Origin: Microbacterium sp. Root180
GTDB lineage: Bacteria; Actinomycetota; Actinomycetes; Actinomycetales; Microbacteriaceae
Direction of reading: 5' to 3'
Assembly (NCBI RefSeq): GCF_001428485.1
Contig: NZ_LMHS01000001.1
Span: 62,404 to 126,403 of the forward strand
DNA length: 64,000 bases
A program made the position numbers and the translations under genes. Positions 38,512 to 46,310 of this stretch are shown piece by piece (positions within the stretch are counted from its first letter, which is position 1; the number at the start of each line of letters is the position of its first letter). The notes under the pieces were generated by a model, which saw only the letters and a program-made list of their open reading frames with translations, made no database searches and was not told the origin of the DNA.

Positions 38512-40191
38512 ATGGGAGTCGCAGAAGTGCTGTTCGTCGGCGGTCCGGTGTTCGTCGGCGAGGGCCGACCCCTCACCGGAGTCGCCGTGGCCGTCACCGG
38601 AGGTCGCATCGCCGCGATCGTGCCCGAGGGCGAGGCATCCACGCTCGTCGGAGACGGCACGCGTGTCGTCGACCTCGACGGCGCGCTGCTCGCGCCCGGC
38701 TTCCAGGACGCGCACGTGCATCCGGTCTCGGGCGGCATGGAGTTGCTGCAGTGCAACCTCACCGGCGCCGCGGACGCGGCGGATGCGGTGGCGCGCATCA
38801 AGGCCTACGCCGACGCGAATCCCGACGAGCCGTGGATCCTCGGCGGCGGCTGGTCGATGGACCACTTCCCCGGTGGTGCACCGGTGCGCGGACTGCTCGA
38901 CGAGGTCGTCCCCGACCGTCCCGTCCTGCTCCTCAGCCGCGACCACCACAGCACGTGGGTCAACAGTGCGGCCATCCGGCTGGCCGGGATCGATGCCTCC
39001 ACGCCCGATCCCGAGGACGGGCGCATCGAGCGCGAAGCGGATGGCACCCCTGCCGGCACCTTCCACGAGGGCGCGGGCGAGATGTTCGCCGCGGTCCGGC
39101 CCGACCACGATCCCGAACTCGCCTATCGCGGCCTCCTCGCCGCACAGGATGAGCTGATCGCGCTGGGCATCACCGGCTGGCAGGATGCCGCGGTCGGCGC
39201 ATCCAGCATCATCGCCGATCCGCTCGACGCGTACGAGCGCGCGATCCGCGACGGCGTCCTGCGCGTGCACGTCGTCGGCGCCCAATGGTGGGAGCGCGAT
39301 GCGGGTGTCGAGCAGGTCGAGCGCATGACGGCCAGGCGCGACGAGCTCGCTTCGCGCGTGCCCGCCGACCGGCTCACGATCTCGACCACCAAGATCATGG
39401 TCGACGGCGTCGCCGAGAACCAGACCGCCGCGATGCTCACTCCGTACAAGGACCCGCACGGCCACGTCACGGGCAACAGCGGCCTGTCCTTCGTCGACCC
39501 GGCCGTCGTCCGCGCGGCCGTCACCGCGCTCGACGCGGCGGGCATGCAGGTGCACTTCCACGCGCTGGGCGACCGCGCCGTGCGCGAAGCGCTCGACGCC
39601 GTCCAGGCGGCCCGCGACGCGAACGGCCCGAGCGACGGCCGTCATCACCTCGCCCACCTGCAGGTCGTCGACGCGGCCGAGGTGCCGCGTTTCGTCCATA
39701 CCGATGCCGTCGCCAACCTGCAGGCGCTGTGGGCGACGCACGAGACCCAGCTCGACGAGCTGACGCTCCCGTTCCTCCGCGACGGCGCCGAGGAGCGCCA
39801 CTACCCGTTCGGCGACTTCGCCCGCGCGGGAGTGCGCCTCGCGGCCGGCAGCGATTGGCCGGTCTCGAGCGCCGACCCGATGGACGCCATCCACATCGCC
39901 GTCACCCGCGCCTACCCGGGCAGCGAGTCCGCCCCGCTCGGCGGCGCGCACCAGCGCCTCGACCTGGAGACCGCCCTGGCGGCGTACACGTCGGGCTCCG
40001 CGTACGTGAACCACCGCGACCACGACACCGGCTGGGTGCGCGAGGGATACCTCGCCAATCTCGTCGTCCTCTCTCCCGACCCGTTCTCGCTTCCTTCGGA
40101 GGACATCCACCTGGCGACCGTCGACTCCACCTGGATCGAAGGCGCCGCCGTCTACGAACGCACCACCGCCACTGAAAGGGACCTCGCATGA
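38512..40191 (+). CDS. YtcJ-like amidohydrolase, paralog 2
   Basis: A 559-residue metal-dependent hydrolase with the same layout as the protein at 16320-17975: HxH in PGFQDAHVHPV, later ligands in VHFHALGDRAV and RHHLAHLQVV, and Asp in LAAGSDWPVSSADPMDA. Many long matches (DGRIEREADGTPAGTFHEGA against DGRIERDADGSPSGTLHEGA) show common descent. It is the first gene of an operon with a peptide/nickel-type importer, so it likely hydrolyses an imported amide or peptide-like compound. Transcribed from the TetR-controlled promoter just upstream. Confidence 0.9.
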   Translation: MGVAEVLFVGGPVFVGEGRPLTGVAVAVTGGRIAAIVPEGEASTLVGDGTRVVDLDGALLAPGFQDAHVHPVSGGMELLQCNLTGAADAADAVARIKAYADANPDEPWILGGGWSMDHFPGGAPVRGLLDEVVPDRPVLLLSRDHHSTWVNSAAIRLAGIDASTPDPEDGRIEREADGTPAGTFHEGAGEMFAAVRPDHDPELAYRGLLAAQDELIALGITGWQDAAVGASSIIADPLDAYERAIRDGVLRVHVVGAQWWERDAGVEQVERMTARRDELASRVPADRLTISTTKIMVDGVAENQTAAMLTPYKDPHGHVTGNSGLSFVDPAVVRAAVTALDAAGMQVHFHALGDRAVREALDAVQAARDANGPSDGRHHLAHLQVVDAAEVPRFVHTDAVANLQALWATHETQLDELTLPFLRDGAEERHYPFGDFARAGVRLAAGSDWPVSSADPMDAIHIAVTRAYPGSESAPLGGAHQRLDLETALAAYTSGSAYVNHRDHDTGWVREGYLANLVVLSPDPFSLPSEDIHLATVDSTWIEGAAVYERTTATERDLA

Positions 40192-41831
40192 CCCGCTTCA
40201 CCAGCGCCCCCCGTTCCCTCGCCGTCGTGGCCGCGGTCGCGGCATCCGCTCTCGCCTTCAGCGCGTGCGCGCCTGCGGCCTCGACGCCCGACGCCACGTC
40301 CACCGGCTGGGAGCTCACCGAGACGACGCCGGCACCCTCCGGCGACATCGACTCGTTCACGTGGTCGATCTACGCCGAGCCGTTCTCGCTCGACTACGCC
40401 TACGCGTTCGACTATGCCGACAACCAGGTGCTCGCCAACGTGTGCGAGTCGCTGCTGCGCCTCAATCCGGACTTCACGCTGAGCCCCGGGCTCGCCGAGT
40501 CGGCCACCCAGCCCGACGCCAACACGTGGGTCTACACGATCCGCGAAGGCGTGACCTTCCACGACGGCACCCCGCTGACTGCGGCCGACGTCGTGGCCTC
40601 GATGAACCGTCACCTCGACCCCGCCGTCGGGTCGTTCTGGTATTCCGTCTACCAGAACGTGACCGCGATCGAGCAGACCGGCGACATGGAGGTCACGGTC
40701 ACCCTGTCGGTGCCCGGGTCGCAGTTCAACCTCGCGATGGGCGGCGCCGCGGGCGTCGTCGAGTCCGCGGCCACTCTCTCTGCAGCCGGCGCCGACTACG
40801 GCAACTCGTCGGGCGGCGTCAACTGCACCGGCCCCTTCAGCCTCGACGCGTGGAAGTCCGGCGAGTCGATCACCCTCGCGCGCTACGACGACTACTGGGA
40901 TGCCGACCTGACCGCGCGGTCCGGCGAGGTGCAGTTCGTGTTCCAGACCGACCCGACGGCGCGCGTCAACGCCCTCGCGTCGGGCGAGGTCGACGGCACC
41001 TGGATGGTGCCGTCCACGGCCTACGGACAGTTGAGCGGATCCGACGCCGGTGACGTGTACTACGGCCTCACCACCGCGGTCGGCCAGCTCATCGTGAGCA
41101 ACCTCGAGGGGCCGCTGGGCGATCTCCGCGTGCGCCAGGCGCTGCTGATGGCACTGGACCGCGAGGGCATCCTCAAGGCCGGCGCGGGCGGCGTGGGCGA
41201 GGTCACCGACGTCATGACGACCGAGTCCGTCTGGGTCGGCGCCGATCCCGCCGCCGTCGACACGGCGTTCGAGGACGTCGACCACTACGAGTACGACGTC
41301 GAGGCCGCCAAGGCCCTGATCGAGGAGGCGGGTGTCGCGGGCGAGGAGATCGTGATCGTGACCGCGCCGATCTCGGGCGACTTCGCCGTCATCTCGCAGG
41401 CCACCGCTGCGGCCGCCGAGTCGATCGGGCTCACGGCACGCATCGAGTCGGTCACGCCCGGCGCCTACACGTCGCTCTTCTCGGACCCGAGCGCGCGCGA
41501 GGGCGTGGACCTGTTCTTCACGAGCTGGTACCTCTCGAGCCCCGACCCGCTGGAGATGTACTCGGTGCTGCGCACGGGCGAGTTCAGCAACTACGGCAAC
41601 TGGAGCGACCCGGAGTTCGACGCGGTCGTGAACGAGGCCATCGCGATCGACGACGCTGCCGCGCGCAGTGCCGAGACGGCGAAGGCGCAGCAGATCGCGA
41701 ACGCCCAGCTGCCCTGGCTGCCGCTGTACACCACGCCGATGTCGATGTTCATGAGCGATCGGATCACCGGTGTCGCGCCGTCCATCGCCTTCATGTACTA
41801 CCCGTGGGCGGCGACCATCGGCGCCAAGTAG
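40188..41831 (+). CDS. ABC transporter substrate-binding lipoprotein (family 5)
   Basis: A 547-residue extracellular binding protein. Signal peptide and lipobox are in VAASALAFSACAP. The mature part shows the SBP_bac_5 pattern: LANVCESLLRLNPDFTLSPG, then DANTWVYTIREGVTFHDGTP, where GVxFHDGxP is the family hallmark. It captures oligopeptides, opines or similar for the permeases downstream. ATG overlaps the amidohydrolase stop (ATGA). Confidence 0.9.
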   Translation: MTRFTSAPRSLAVVAAVAASALAFSACAPAASTPDATSTGWELTETTPAPSGDIDSFTWSIYAEPFSLDYAYAFDYADNQVLANVCESLLRLNPDFTLSPGLAESATQPDANTWVYTIREGVTFHDGTPLTAADVVASMNRHLDPAVGSFWYSVYQNVTAIEQTGDMEVTVTLSVPGSQFNLAMGGAAGVVESAATLSAAGADYGNSSGGVNCTGPFSLDAWKSGESITLARYDDYWDADLTARSGEVQFVFQTDPTARVNALASGEVDGTWMVPSTAYGQLSGSDAGDVYYGLTTAVGQLIVSNLEGPLGDLRVRQALLMALDREGILKAGAGGVGEVTDVMTTESVWVGADPAAVDTAFEDVDHYEYDVEAAKALIEEAGVAGEEIVIVTAPISGDFAVISQATAAAAESIGLTARIESVTPGAYTSLFSDPSAREGVDLFFTSWYLSSPDPLEMYSVLRTGEFSNYGNWSDPEFDAVVNEAIAIDDAAARSAETAKAQQIANAQLPWLPLYTTPMSMFMSDRITGVAPSIAFMYYPWAATIGAK

Positions 41832-41861
41832 CGCCGAATCGCCTTCGCACACCGTCATCCG

Positions 41862-42818
41862 ATGATCGCCGTCCGCCGCGTCGCGGGGAAGCTGGGTGGG
41901 CTCCTGCTCACCCTCTTCCTCGCCTCGCTCCTGGTTTTCTTCTCCCGCTTCCTGGTACCCGGCGACCCCGTGAACTTCCTGCTGCGCGGTCGCAAGCCGA
42001 GCCCCGAGGCCATCGCCGAGGTGAAGGAGATGTACGGGCTCGACCTGCCGCCGTGGCAGCAGTACCTCACCTGGCTGTCCGGGGTGCTGCACGGCGACTT
42101 CGGCCGGTCGCTGCAGTACCGGCAGGACGTGTCGACGGTCATCGGCGAGCGGCTTCCCGTCACCCTGATGCTCGTGGTGATGGCCGGCCTCGCGATCGCG
42201 GTGGCCGGGCTCGGGTTCGGGGCGATCGCCGCTCTCTACCGGGGTCGTGCCGGCGATCGGCTGGTGCTGATCGCGCTGACGATCCTCGGCGCGATCCCCT
42301 CCTTCGTCGGGTCGATCGTGCTCATCGCGGTGTTCTCGGTGCAGCTGGGCTGGTTCCCGTCGTTCGGGTCGGGAGAAGGGGTCCTCGACACCGTGTACCA
42401 CCTCGTCCTGCCCGCGACCGCGCTCGCGATCGTCTTCACCGTGCTCGTCGCGAAGGTCACCCGTTCGGCGATGGTCGAGCAGCTCGACCGCGAGCACGTG
42501 GAGGTCGCGACGAGCCGGGGCCTGCGCCGCGGCGCCGTCGTGCGGCGCCACGTCTTCCGCAACGCGCTGTGGCCGATCCTCACCGTGAGCGGCATCCTCG
42601 TGGCGGGCCTGCTCGTCGCGAGCTCGATCGTCGAGTCCGCGTTCGGCATCGCCGGGATCGGCTCGCTGCTCGTCCAGTCCGTGGACCGCCTCGACTTCCC
42701 GGTGGTGCAGGCGATCGTGCTGCTCATCGTGACGGCCTTCGTGCTGGTCAACGCCGTGATCGACGTGCTCGAGCCGTGGATCGATCCGCGCACGGCGGCG
42801 GGAGCGGGTGCCCGATGA
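41862..42818 (+). CDS. ABC transporter permease (DppB/OppB-like)
   Basis: A 318-residue permease with six membrane segments and the typical DppB N-terminus, LVFFSRFLVPGDPVNFLLRG, followed by YLTWLSGVLHGDFGRSLQYR. The EAA-type loop region is VEVATSRGLRRGAVVRRHVF. It starts 30 bases after the binding protein gene with no clear ribosome binding site. Confidence 0.9.
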   Translation: MIAVRRVAGKLGGLLLTLFLASLLVFFSRFLVPGDPVNFLLRGRKPSPEAIAEVKEMYGLDLPPWQQYLTWLSGVLHGDFGRSLQYRQDVSTVIGERLPVTLMLVVMAGLAIAVAGLGFGAIAALYRGRAGDRLVLIALTILGAIPSFVGSIVLIAVFSVQLGWFPSFGSGEGVLDTVYHLVLPATALAIVFTVLVAKVTRSAMVEQLDREHVEVATSRGLRRGAVVRRHVFRNALWPILTVSGILVAGLLVASSIVESAFGIAGIGSLLVQSVDRLDFPVVQAIVLLIVTAFVLVNAVIDVLEPWIDPRTAAGAGAR

Positions 42819-43672
42819 CCTCTCCGACGATCGCCGTCCGCGTCCTGCGTGCCCCGCGTGCGCGCCGAGCGGATGCCGTGTTCCTCACGGCCATGGTCGT
42901 GCTCGCCGGCTTCGTGCTCGCCGCCGTCTTCGCGCCGTTCCTCGCCCCCTATCCGCCCGACGCGGTCGACTTCCTGGCCGTGTACGCGCCGCCGAGCCCG
43001 TCGCACTGGCTCGGCACCGACGCGCTGGGGCGCGACATCCTGAGCCGGATCATCTTCGGTGCGCGCACCGCCCTGGTCGCCCCGTTCCTGGTGGTGGTGC
43101 TCTCGACCGTCCTCGGCGCGCTCCTGGGACTGCTCGCAGGATGGCGCGGCGGGTGGCTCGACGCCGCGCTCGGCCGGATCTTCGACGTGATCTTCGCGTT
43201 CCCGTCGCTGCTCATCGCGATCATGGCGGTCGCGCTGTTCGGGAAGGGCCTCGTCGCGCCGGTGCTCGCGATGACGATCGCCTACATCCCGTTCGTCGCA
43301 CGGCTGACCCGCACGCTGGTCACGGCCGAACGGCATCGCCCCTACGTGGCGGCATACCGGGTGCAGGGCTTCGGTGCGTCCTGGATCGCGCTGCGCCGCG
43401 TGCTCCCGAACGTGACGCCCGTCGTCGGCGCGCAGTCGACGCTCAACTTCGGGTACGTCCTGGCCGAGCTCGCCGCACTGTCGTTCCTCGGTCTCGGCGT
43501 CCAGCCGCCGACCCCGGACTGGGGCTCCATGATCAACGAGGCCCAGGCGGGCCTGGCCGGTGGCCACTTCATGCCGGCGATCGCCCCCGCCGTCGCTGTC
43601 GTGATCGTCGTGGTCGCCGTGAACATCATCGGCGAGGAATTCTCCCGCCGCGTCGGGGGAGGATCACGATGA
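42815..43672 (+). CDS. ABC transporter permease (DppC/OppC-like)
   Basis: A 285-residue permease. DppC features are HWLGTDALGRDILSRIIFGAR near residue 60 (shortened here to the core WLGTDxLGRD), the EAA loop YVAAYRVQGFGASWIALRRV, and LSFLGLGVQPPTPDWGSMIN near the end. ATG overlaps the DppB stop (ATGA). Confidence 0.9.
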   Translation: MTSPTIAVRVLRAPRARRADAVFLTAMVVLAGFVLAAVFAPFLAPYPPDAVDFLAVYAPPSPSHWLGTDALGRDILSRIIFGARTALVAPFLVVVLSTVLGALLGLLAGWRGGWLDAALGRIFDVIFAFPSLLIAIMAVALFGKGLVAPVLAMTIAYIPFVARLTRTLVTAERHRPYVAAYRVQGFGASWIALRRVLPNVTPVVGAQSTLNFGYVLAELAALSFLGLGVQPPTPDWGSMINEAQAGLAGGHFMPAIAPAVAVVIVVVAVNIIGEEFSRRVGGGSR

Positions 43673-45258
43673 CGCTTCTGCAGATCGAAGGACTCGGCAT
43701 CCGTCTGCCCGATGAGACGGAGCTGCTCCGCGGCATCTCCCTCGACGTCTCGCCGGGTGAGACCGTCGGCCTGGTCGGCGAGTCCGGATCGGGCAAGTCG
43801 CTCACCGCACGGACCGTGCTCGGCCTCCTCCCCGAACGCGCGCGCACCGACGGGTCGGTGCGGCTCGACGGGCGCGAGGTGCTCGGCGCATCGAAGCGCG
43901 ACCTGCTCGACATCCGCCGGCACGGAGCCGCGATGATCTTCCAGGACCCGCGCGCCGGTGTGAACCCGATGCGCACGATCGGCGATCACATGACGGAGTC
44001 GCTGCGACTCAACGAGGGGTGGAGCACCGCGCGCGCCCGGGAACGCGCGATCGAGCTGCTCGCGGCCGTGCGGCTGCCCGATCCCCAGGAGCACCTGCGG
44101 CAGTTCCCGCACGAGTTCTCCGGCGGGATGCTGCAGCGGGTCATGATCGCGGGCGCGCTCACGAGCAACCCCCGCCTGCTGGTGTGCGACGAGCCGACGA
44201 CCGCGCTCGACGTCACGACCCAGGCCGAGATCATCACCCTCCTCAAAGAGCTCCGCGACGACCGCGGCATGGGACTGCTCTTCATCACGCACGACCTCAC
44301 CCTGGCCGGGTCGCTGTGCGACCGCATCGTGGTCATGCGGGCCGGCGCGATCGAGGAGGAGGGCGAGGCCCGTCGGGTGCTCACCGCGCCCACGACGGAC
44401 TATGCCCGCCGCCTCGTCGCGACGACGCCGACGCTCGACGGCCCGCTCGCGGACCCGCCGCGTCCGCCGGCGAACGCCGACGCGGCGCCGCTCCTCGATG
44501 CGCGCGAGCTGTCGAAGGCGTACCAGCGGCGGGGGAAGGCGCCCGTCCTGGCAGTGCGGGACGTGTCGATCGACATCCCCGAGGGCGGAGCGCTCGCCGT
44601 CGTCGGCGAGTCGGGCTCCGGCAAGTCGACGCTCGCGCGCATGGTGGTCGGGCTGGAGCAGGCGGATGCCGGCGTCATCACCATCGCCGGACGTGAGCGC
44701 ACCGCCGTGCCGCGCACGCGCGCCGAGCGCCTCGCGCACGCGCGCAGCGTGCAGATGGTGTTCCAGGACCCGTACCTCTCGCTCGACCCCCGCATCACCG
44801 CCGGCCGGGCCATCGAGGACGCGCTGCGGCTGCACACCAAACTGACGACCGCCGAGGCGCGGCGGCGTGTGCTGGCGCTGCTCGAGTCGGTCGGCCTCGG
44901 GGAGAAGCACGCATCCGCCCGGCCGAAGACGCTCTCCGGCGGCCAGCGCCAGCGCGTCGCGATCGCGCGAGCACTCGCCGTGAAGCCCCGGATGCTCGTC
45001 ATGGACGAGGCCACGAGCGCGCTGGACGTCTCGATCCAGGCGCAGGTGCTCGAGGTCGTCTCCACGGTCCGGCGCGAGAGCGGCCTCACGCTGCTGTTCA
45101 TCAGCCACGACCTGGCCGTCGTGCGTCGGGTGTGCGAGGAGACCGTTGTCATGTCGCGGGGCGAGATCGTGGAGCGGGGGCAGACCCAGCGGCTGCTGGC
45201 CGACCCGCAGCATCCGTATACCCGTCGTCTGCTCGCCTCGGTTCCCGCCGCCCTCTGA
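43669..45258 (+). CDS. Fused ABC transporter ATPase (DppD-DppF in one chain)
   Basis: A 529-residue protein with two complete ATPase domains: domain 1 Walker A GESGSGKSL, signature FSGGMLQRVMIAGAL, Walker B LVCDEPTTALD; domain 2 Walker A GESGSGKST, signature LSGGQRQRVAIARAL, Walker B LVMDEATSALD. These correspond to the separate DppD and DppF subunits. Two small deviations stand out: the last Walker A residue in domain 1 is Leu, not Thr, and domain 2 has DEATSALD, both common in this family. ATG overlaps the permease stop. Confidence 0.9.
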   Translation: MTLLQIEGLGIRLPDETELLRGISLDVSPGETVGLVGESGSGKSLTARTVLGLLPERARTDGSVRLDGREVLGASKRDLLDIRRHGAAMIFQDPRAGVNPMRTIGDHMTESLRLNEGWSTARARERAIELLAAVRLPDPQEHLRQFPHEFSGGMLQRVMIAGALTSNPRLLVCDEPTTALDVTTQAEIITLLKELRDDRGMGLLFITHDLTLAGSLCDRIVVMRAGAIEEEGEARRVLTAPTTDYARRLVATTPTLDGPLADPPRPPANADAAPLLDARELSKAYQRRGKAPVLAVRDVSIDIPEGGALAVVGESGSGKSTLARMVVGLEQADAGVITIAGRERTAVPRTRAERLAHARSVQMVFQDPYLSLDPRITAGRAIEDALRLHTKLTTAEARRRVLALLESVGLGEKHASARPKTLSGGQRQRVAIARALAVKPRMLVMDEATSALDVSIQAQVLEVVSTVRRESGLTLLFISHDLAVVRRVCEETVVMSRGEIVERGQTQRLLADPQHPYTRRLLASVPAAL

Positions 45259-45272
45259 TCCCACCCCCGCCC

Positions 45273-45341
45273 TTTCGGTTGTGCGGGGGAATGCACGCTC
45301 GCGCCGCGCGTGTTGCGCGTCTTCGCCCGCACGAACGGAAA
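45273..45341. repeat. Family A palindromic element, copy 5
   Basis: 69 bases, arms TTTCGGTTGTGCGGGGGAA and TTCGCCCGCACGAACGGAAA, imperfect. It starts 15 bases after the dpp-type ATPase stop and probably terminates that operon. Confidence 0.68.
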
Positions 45342-45366
45342 GGACGTGCAGACGAGGGAGCTGAGG

Positions 45367-45372
45367 TATACA
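45367..45372 (+). promoter_or_regulatory. -10 box of a leaderless promoter (NUDIX-like gene)
   Basis: TATACA, then GGAGGC, then ATG at 45379. The GGAGG is only one base from the ATG, so it may serve as part of the promoter rather than in ribosome binding. Confidence 0.45.
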
Positions 45373-45378
45373 GGAGGC

Positions 45379-46047
45379 ATGCCGGTCCGAACCCCTGACC
45401 CCGACCCCAACGAGCGCGACGACTCGGGTACGCCCCGCGATCCGCTCGGCGGCGTCGGGGCATCGTTCGGTCAGGGCGGTCGTCCGGTCGGCGACGGCTC
45501 GTTCGGATCCCCCGCACCGGGAAGCTCCGCCAACCCCGGCTGGCTCACCGACGTGGAGCTCGCCGAGGCGCGACGTCGCCTGCCGATGCTGTACGTCGAG
45601 GCGCTGCCGGTGCGCACCGACGGCGTGGGAGCGGTGACCGAGGTCGGCATCCTCCTGCGCGCCACGCCGCTGGGCGAGATCACGCGCACCCTCGTGTCGG
45701 GGCGCGTGCGCTACGGCGAGACCGTCCGCGATGCCCTCTTCCGCCACGTCGAGAACGATCTCGGACCGATGGCGTTCCCCCTCATCCCGCCCGCGCCGAC
45801 CCCGTTCACGGTGGCCGAGTACTTCCCGATGCCCGGACTGAGCGCGTTCCACGACGAGCGTCAGCACGCCGTCTCGCTCGCGTTCGTCGTGCCGGTCACC
45901 GGAACGTGCGAGCCGCGTCAGGACGCCCTCGAGGTGACGTGGATGGCGCCGCAGGAAGCGGCATCCGATGCCCTCTCCGCCGAGATGGAGGGCGGCCGCG
46001 GCACCCTGGTGCGCCTGGCGCTCGCGAGCGTCGGCGCCCTGCGCTGA
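45379..46047 (+). CDS. DUF4916-like NUDIX-fold protein
   Basis: A 222-residue protein. A proline/glycine/aspartate-rich disordered head of ~60 residues precedes a NUDIX-like domain: LPMLYVEALPVRTDGVGAVT, then GILLRATPLGEITRTLVSGR, then VRYGETVRDALFRHVENDLG. A canonical GX5EX7REUXEEXGU box is not intact: the equivalent stretch GETVRDALFRHVENDLG lacks the REXXEE glutamates, so nucleotide hydrolysis is doubtful. This matches the actinobacterial DUF4916 group (NUDIX hydrolase family protein). Single gene with its own promoter. Confidence 0.8.
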   Translation: MPVRTPDPDPNERDDSGTPRDPLGGVGASFGQGGRPVGDGSFGSPAPGSSANPGWLTDVELAEARRRLPMLYVEALPVRTDGVGAVTEVGILLRATPLGEITRTLVSGRVRYGETVRDALFRHVENDLGPMAFPLIPPAPTPFTVAEYFPMPGLSAFHDERQHAVSLAFVVPVTGTCEPRQDALEVTWMAPQEAASDALSAEMEGGRGTLVRLALASVGALR

Positions 46048-46050
46048 CTC

Positions 46051-46144
46051 GACCGCGGTCCGCGCCCGGCGCGCGGTCGGGTTCGTCCTCCGGCGCGGAC
46101 CGCGGTCCGCGCCCGGCGCGCGGTCGTGTTCGCCCTCCGGCGCA
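46051..46144. repeat. 47-base direct repeat, two copies
   Basis: Units 46051-46097 and 46098-46144 begin GACCGCGGTCCGCGCCCGGC and differ at about three positions. They start right after the NUDIX-like stop and lead straight into hairpin D. Confidence 0.8.
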
Positions 46145-46260
46145 TAACTCCTGCACTTCGGTGCGGCGGGGTCGGGGTCTCACCCGGCACACCCCGGAAT
46201 CTCGCCGCTCCCCGGCCCGTGGAGTCGTGCGGCCGCGCCGTGGTGCAGGAGTTATGCGCC
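46139..46260. repeat. Palindromic element D
   Basis: Perfect 18-base arms GGCGCATAACTCCTGCAC and GTGCAGGAGTTATGCGCC enclose 86 bases with no gene. The arms are much less GC-rich than surroundings. It looks like a small non-autonomous mobile element or a very large hairpin between two plus-strand genes. Confidence 0.8.
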
Positions 46261-46298
46261 CCGGGGACGGGATCCCGCGCCGGCGCCGGGCGCGGACG

Positions 46299-46304
46299 TA
46301 GGCT
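46299..46304 (+). promoter_or_regulatory. -10 box of a leaderless promoter (M3 peptidase)
   Basis: TAGGCT, six bases (CGGACG), then GTG at 46311. Settles GTG as the start. Confidence 0.6.
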
Positions 46305-46310
46305 CGGACG

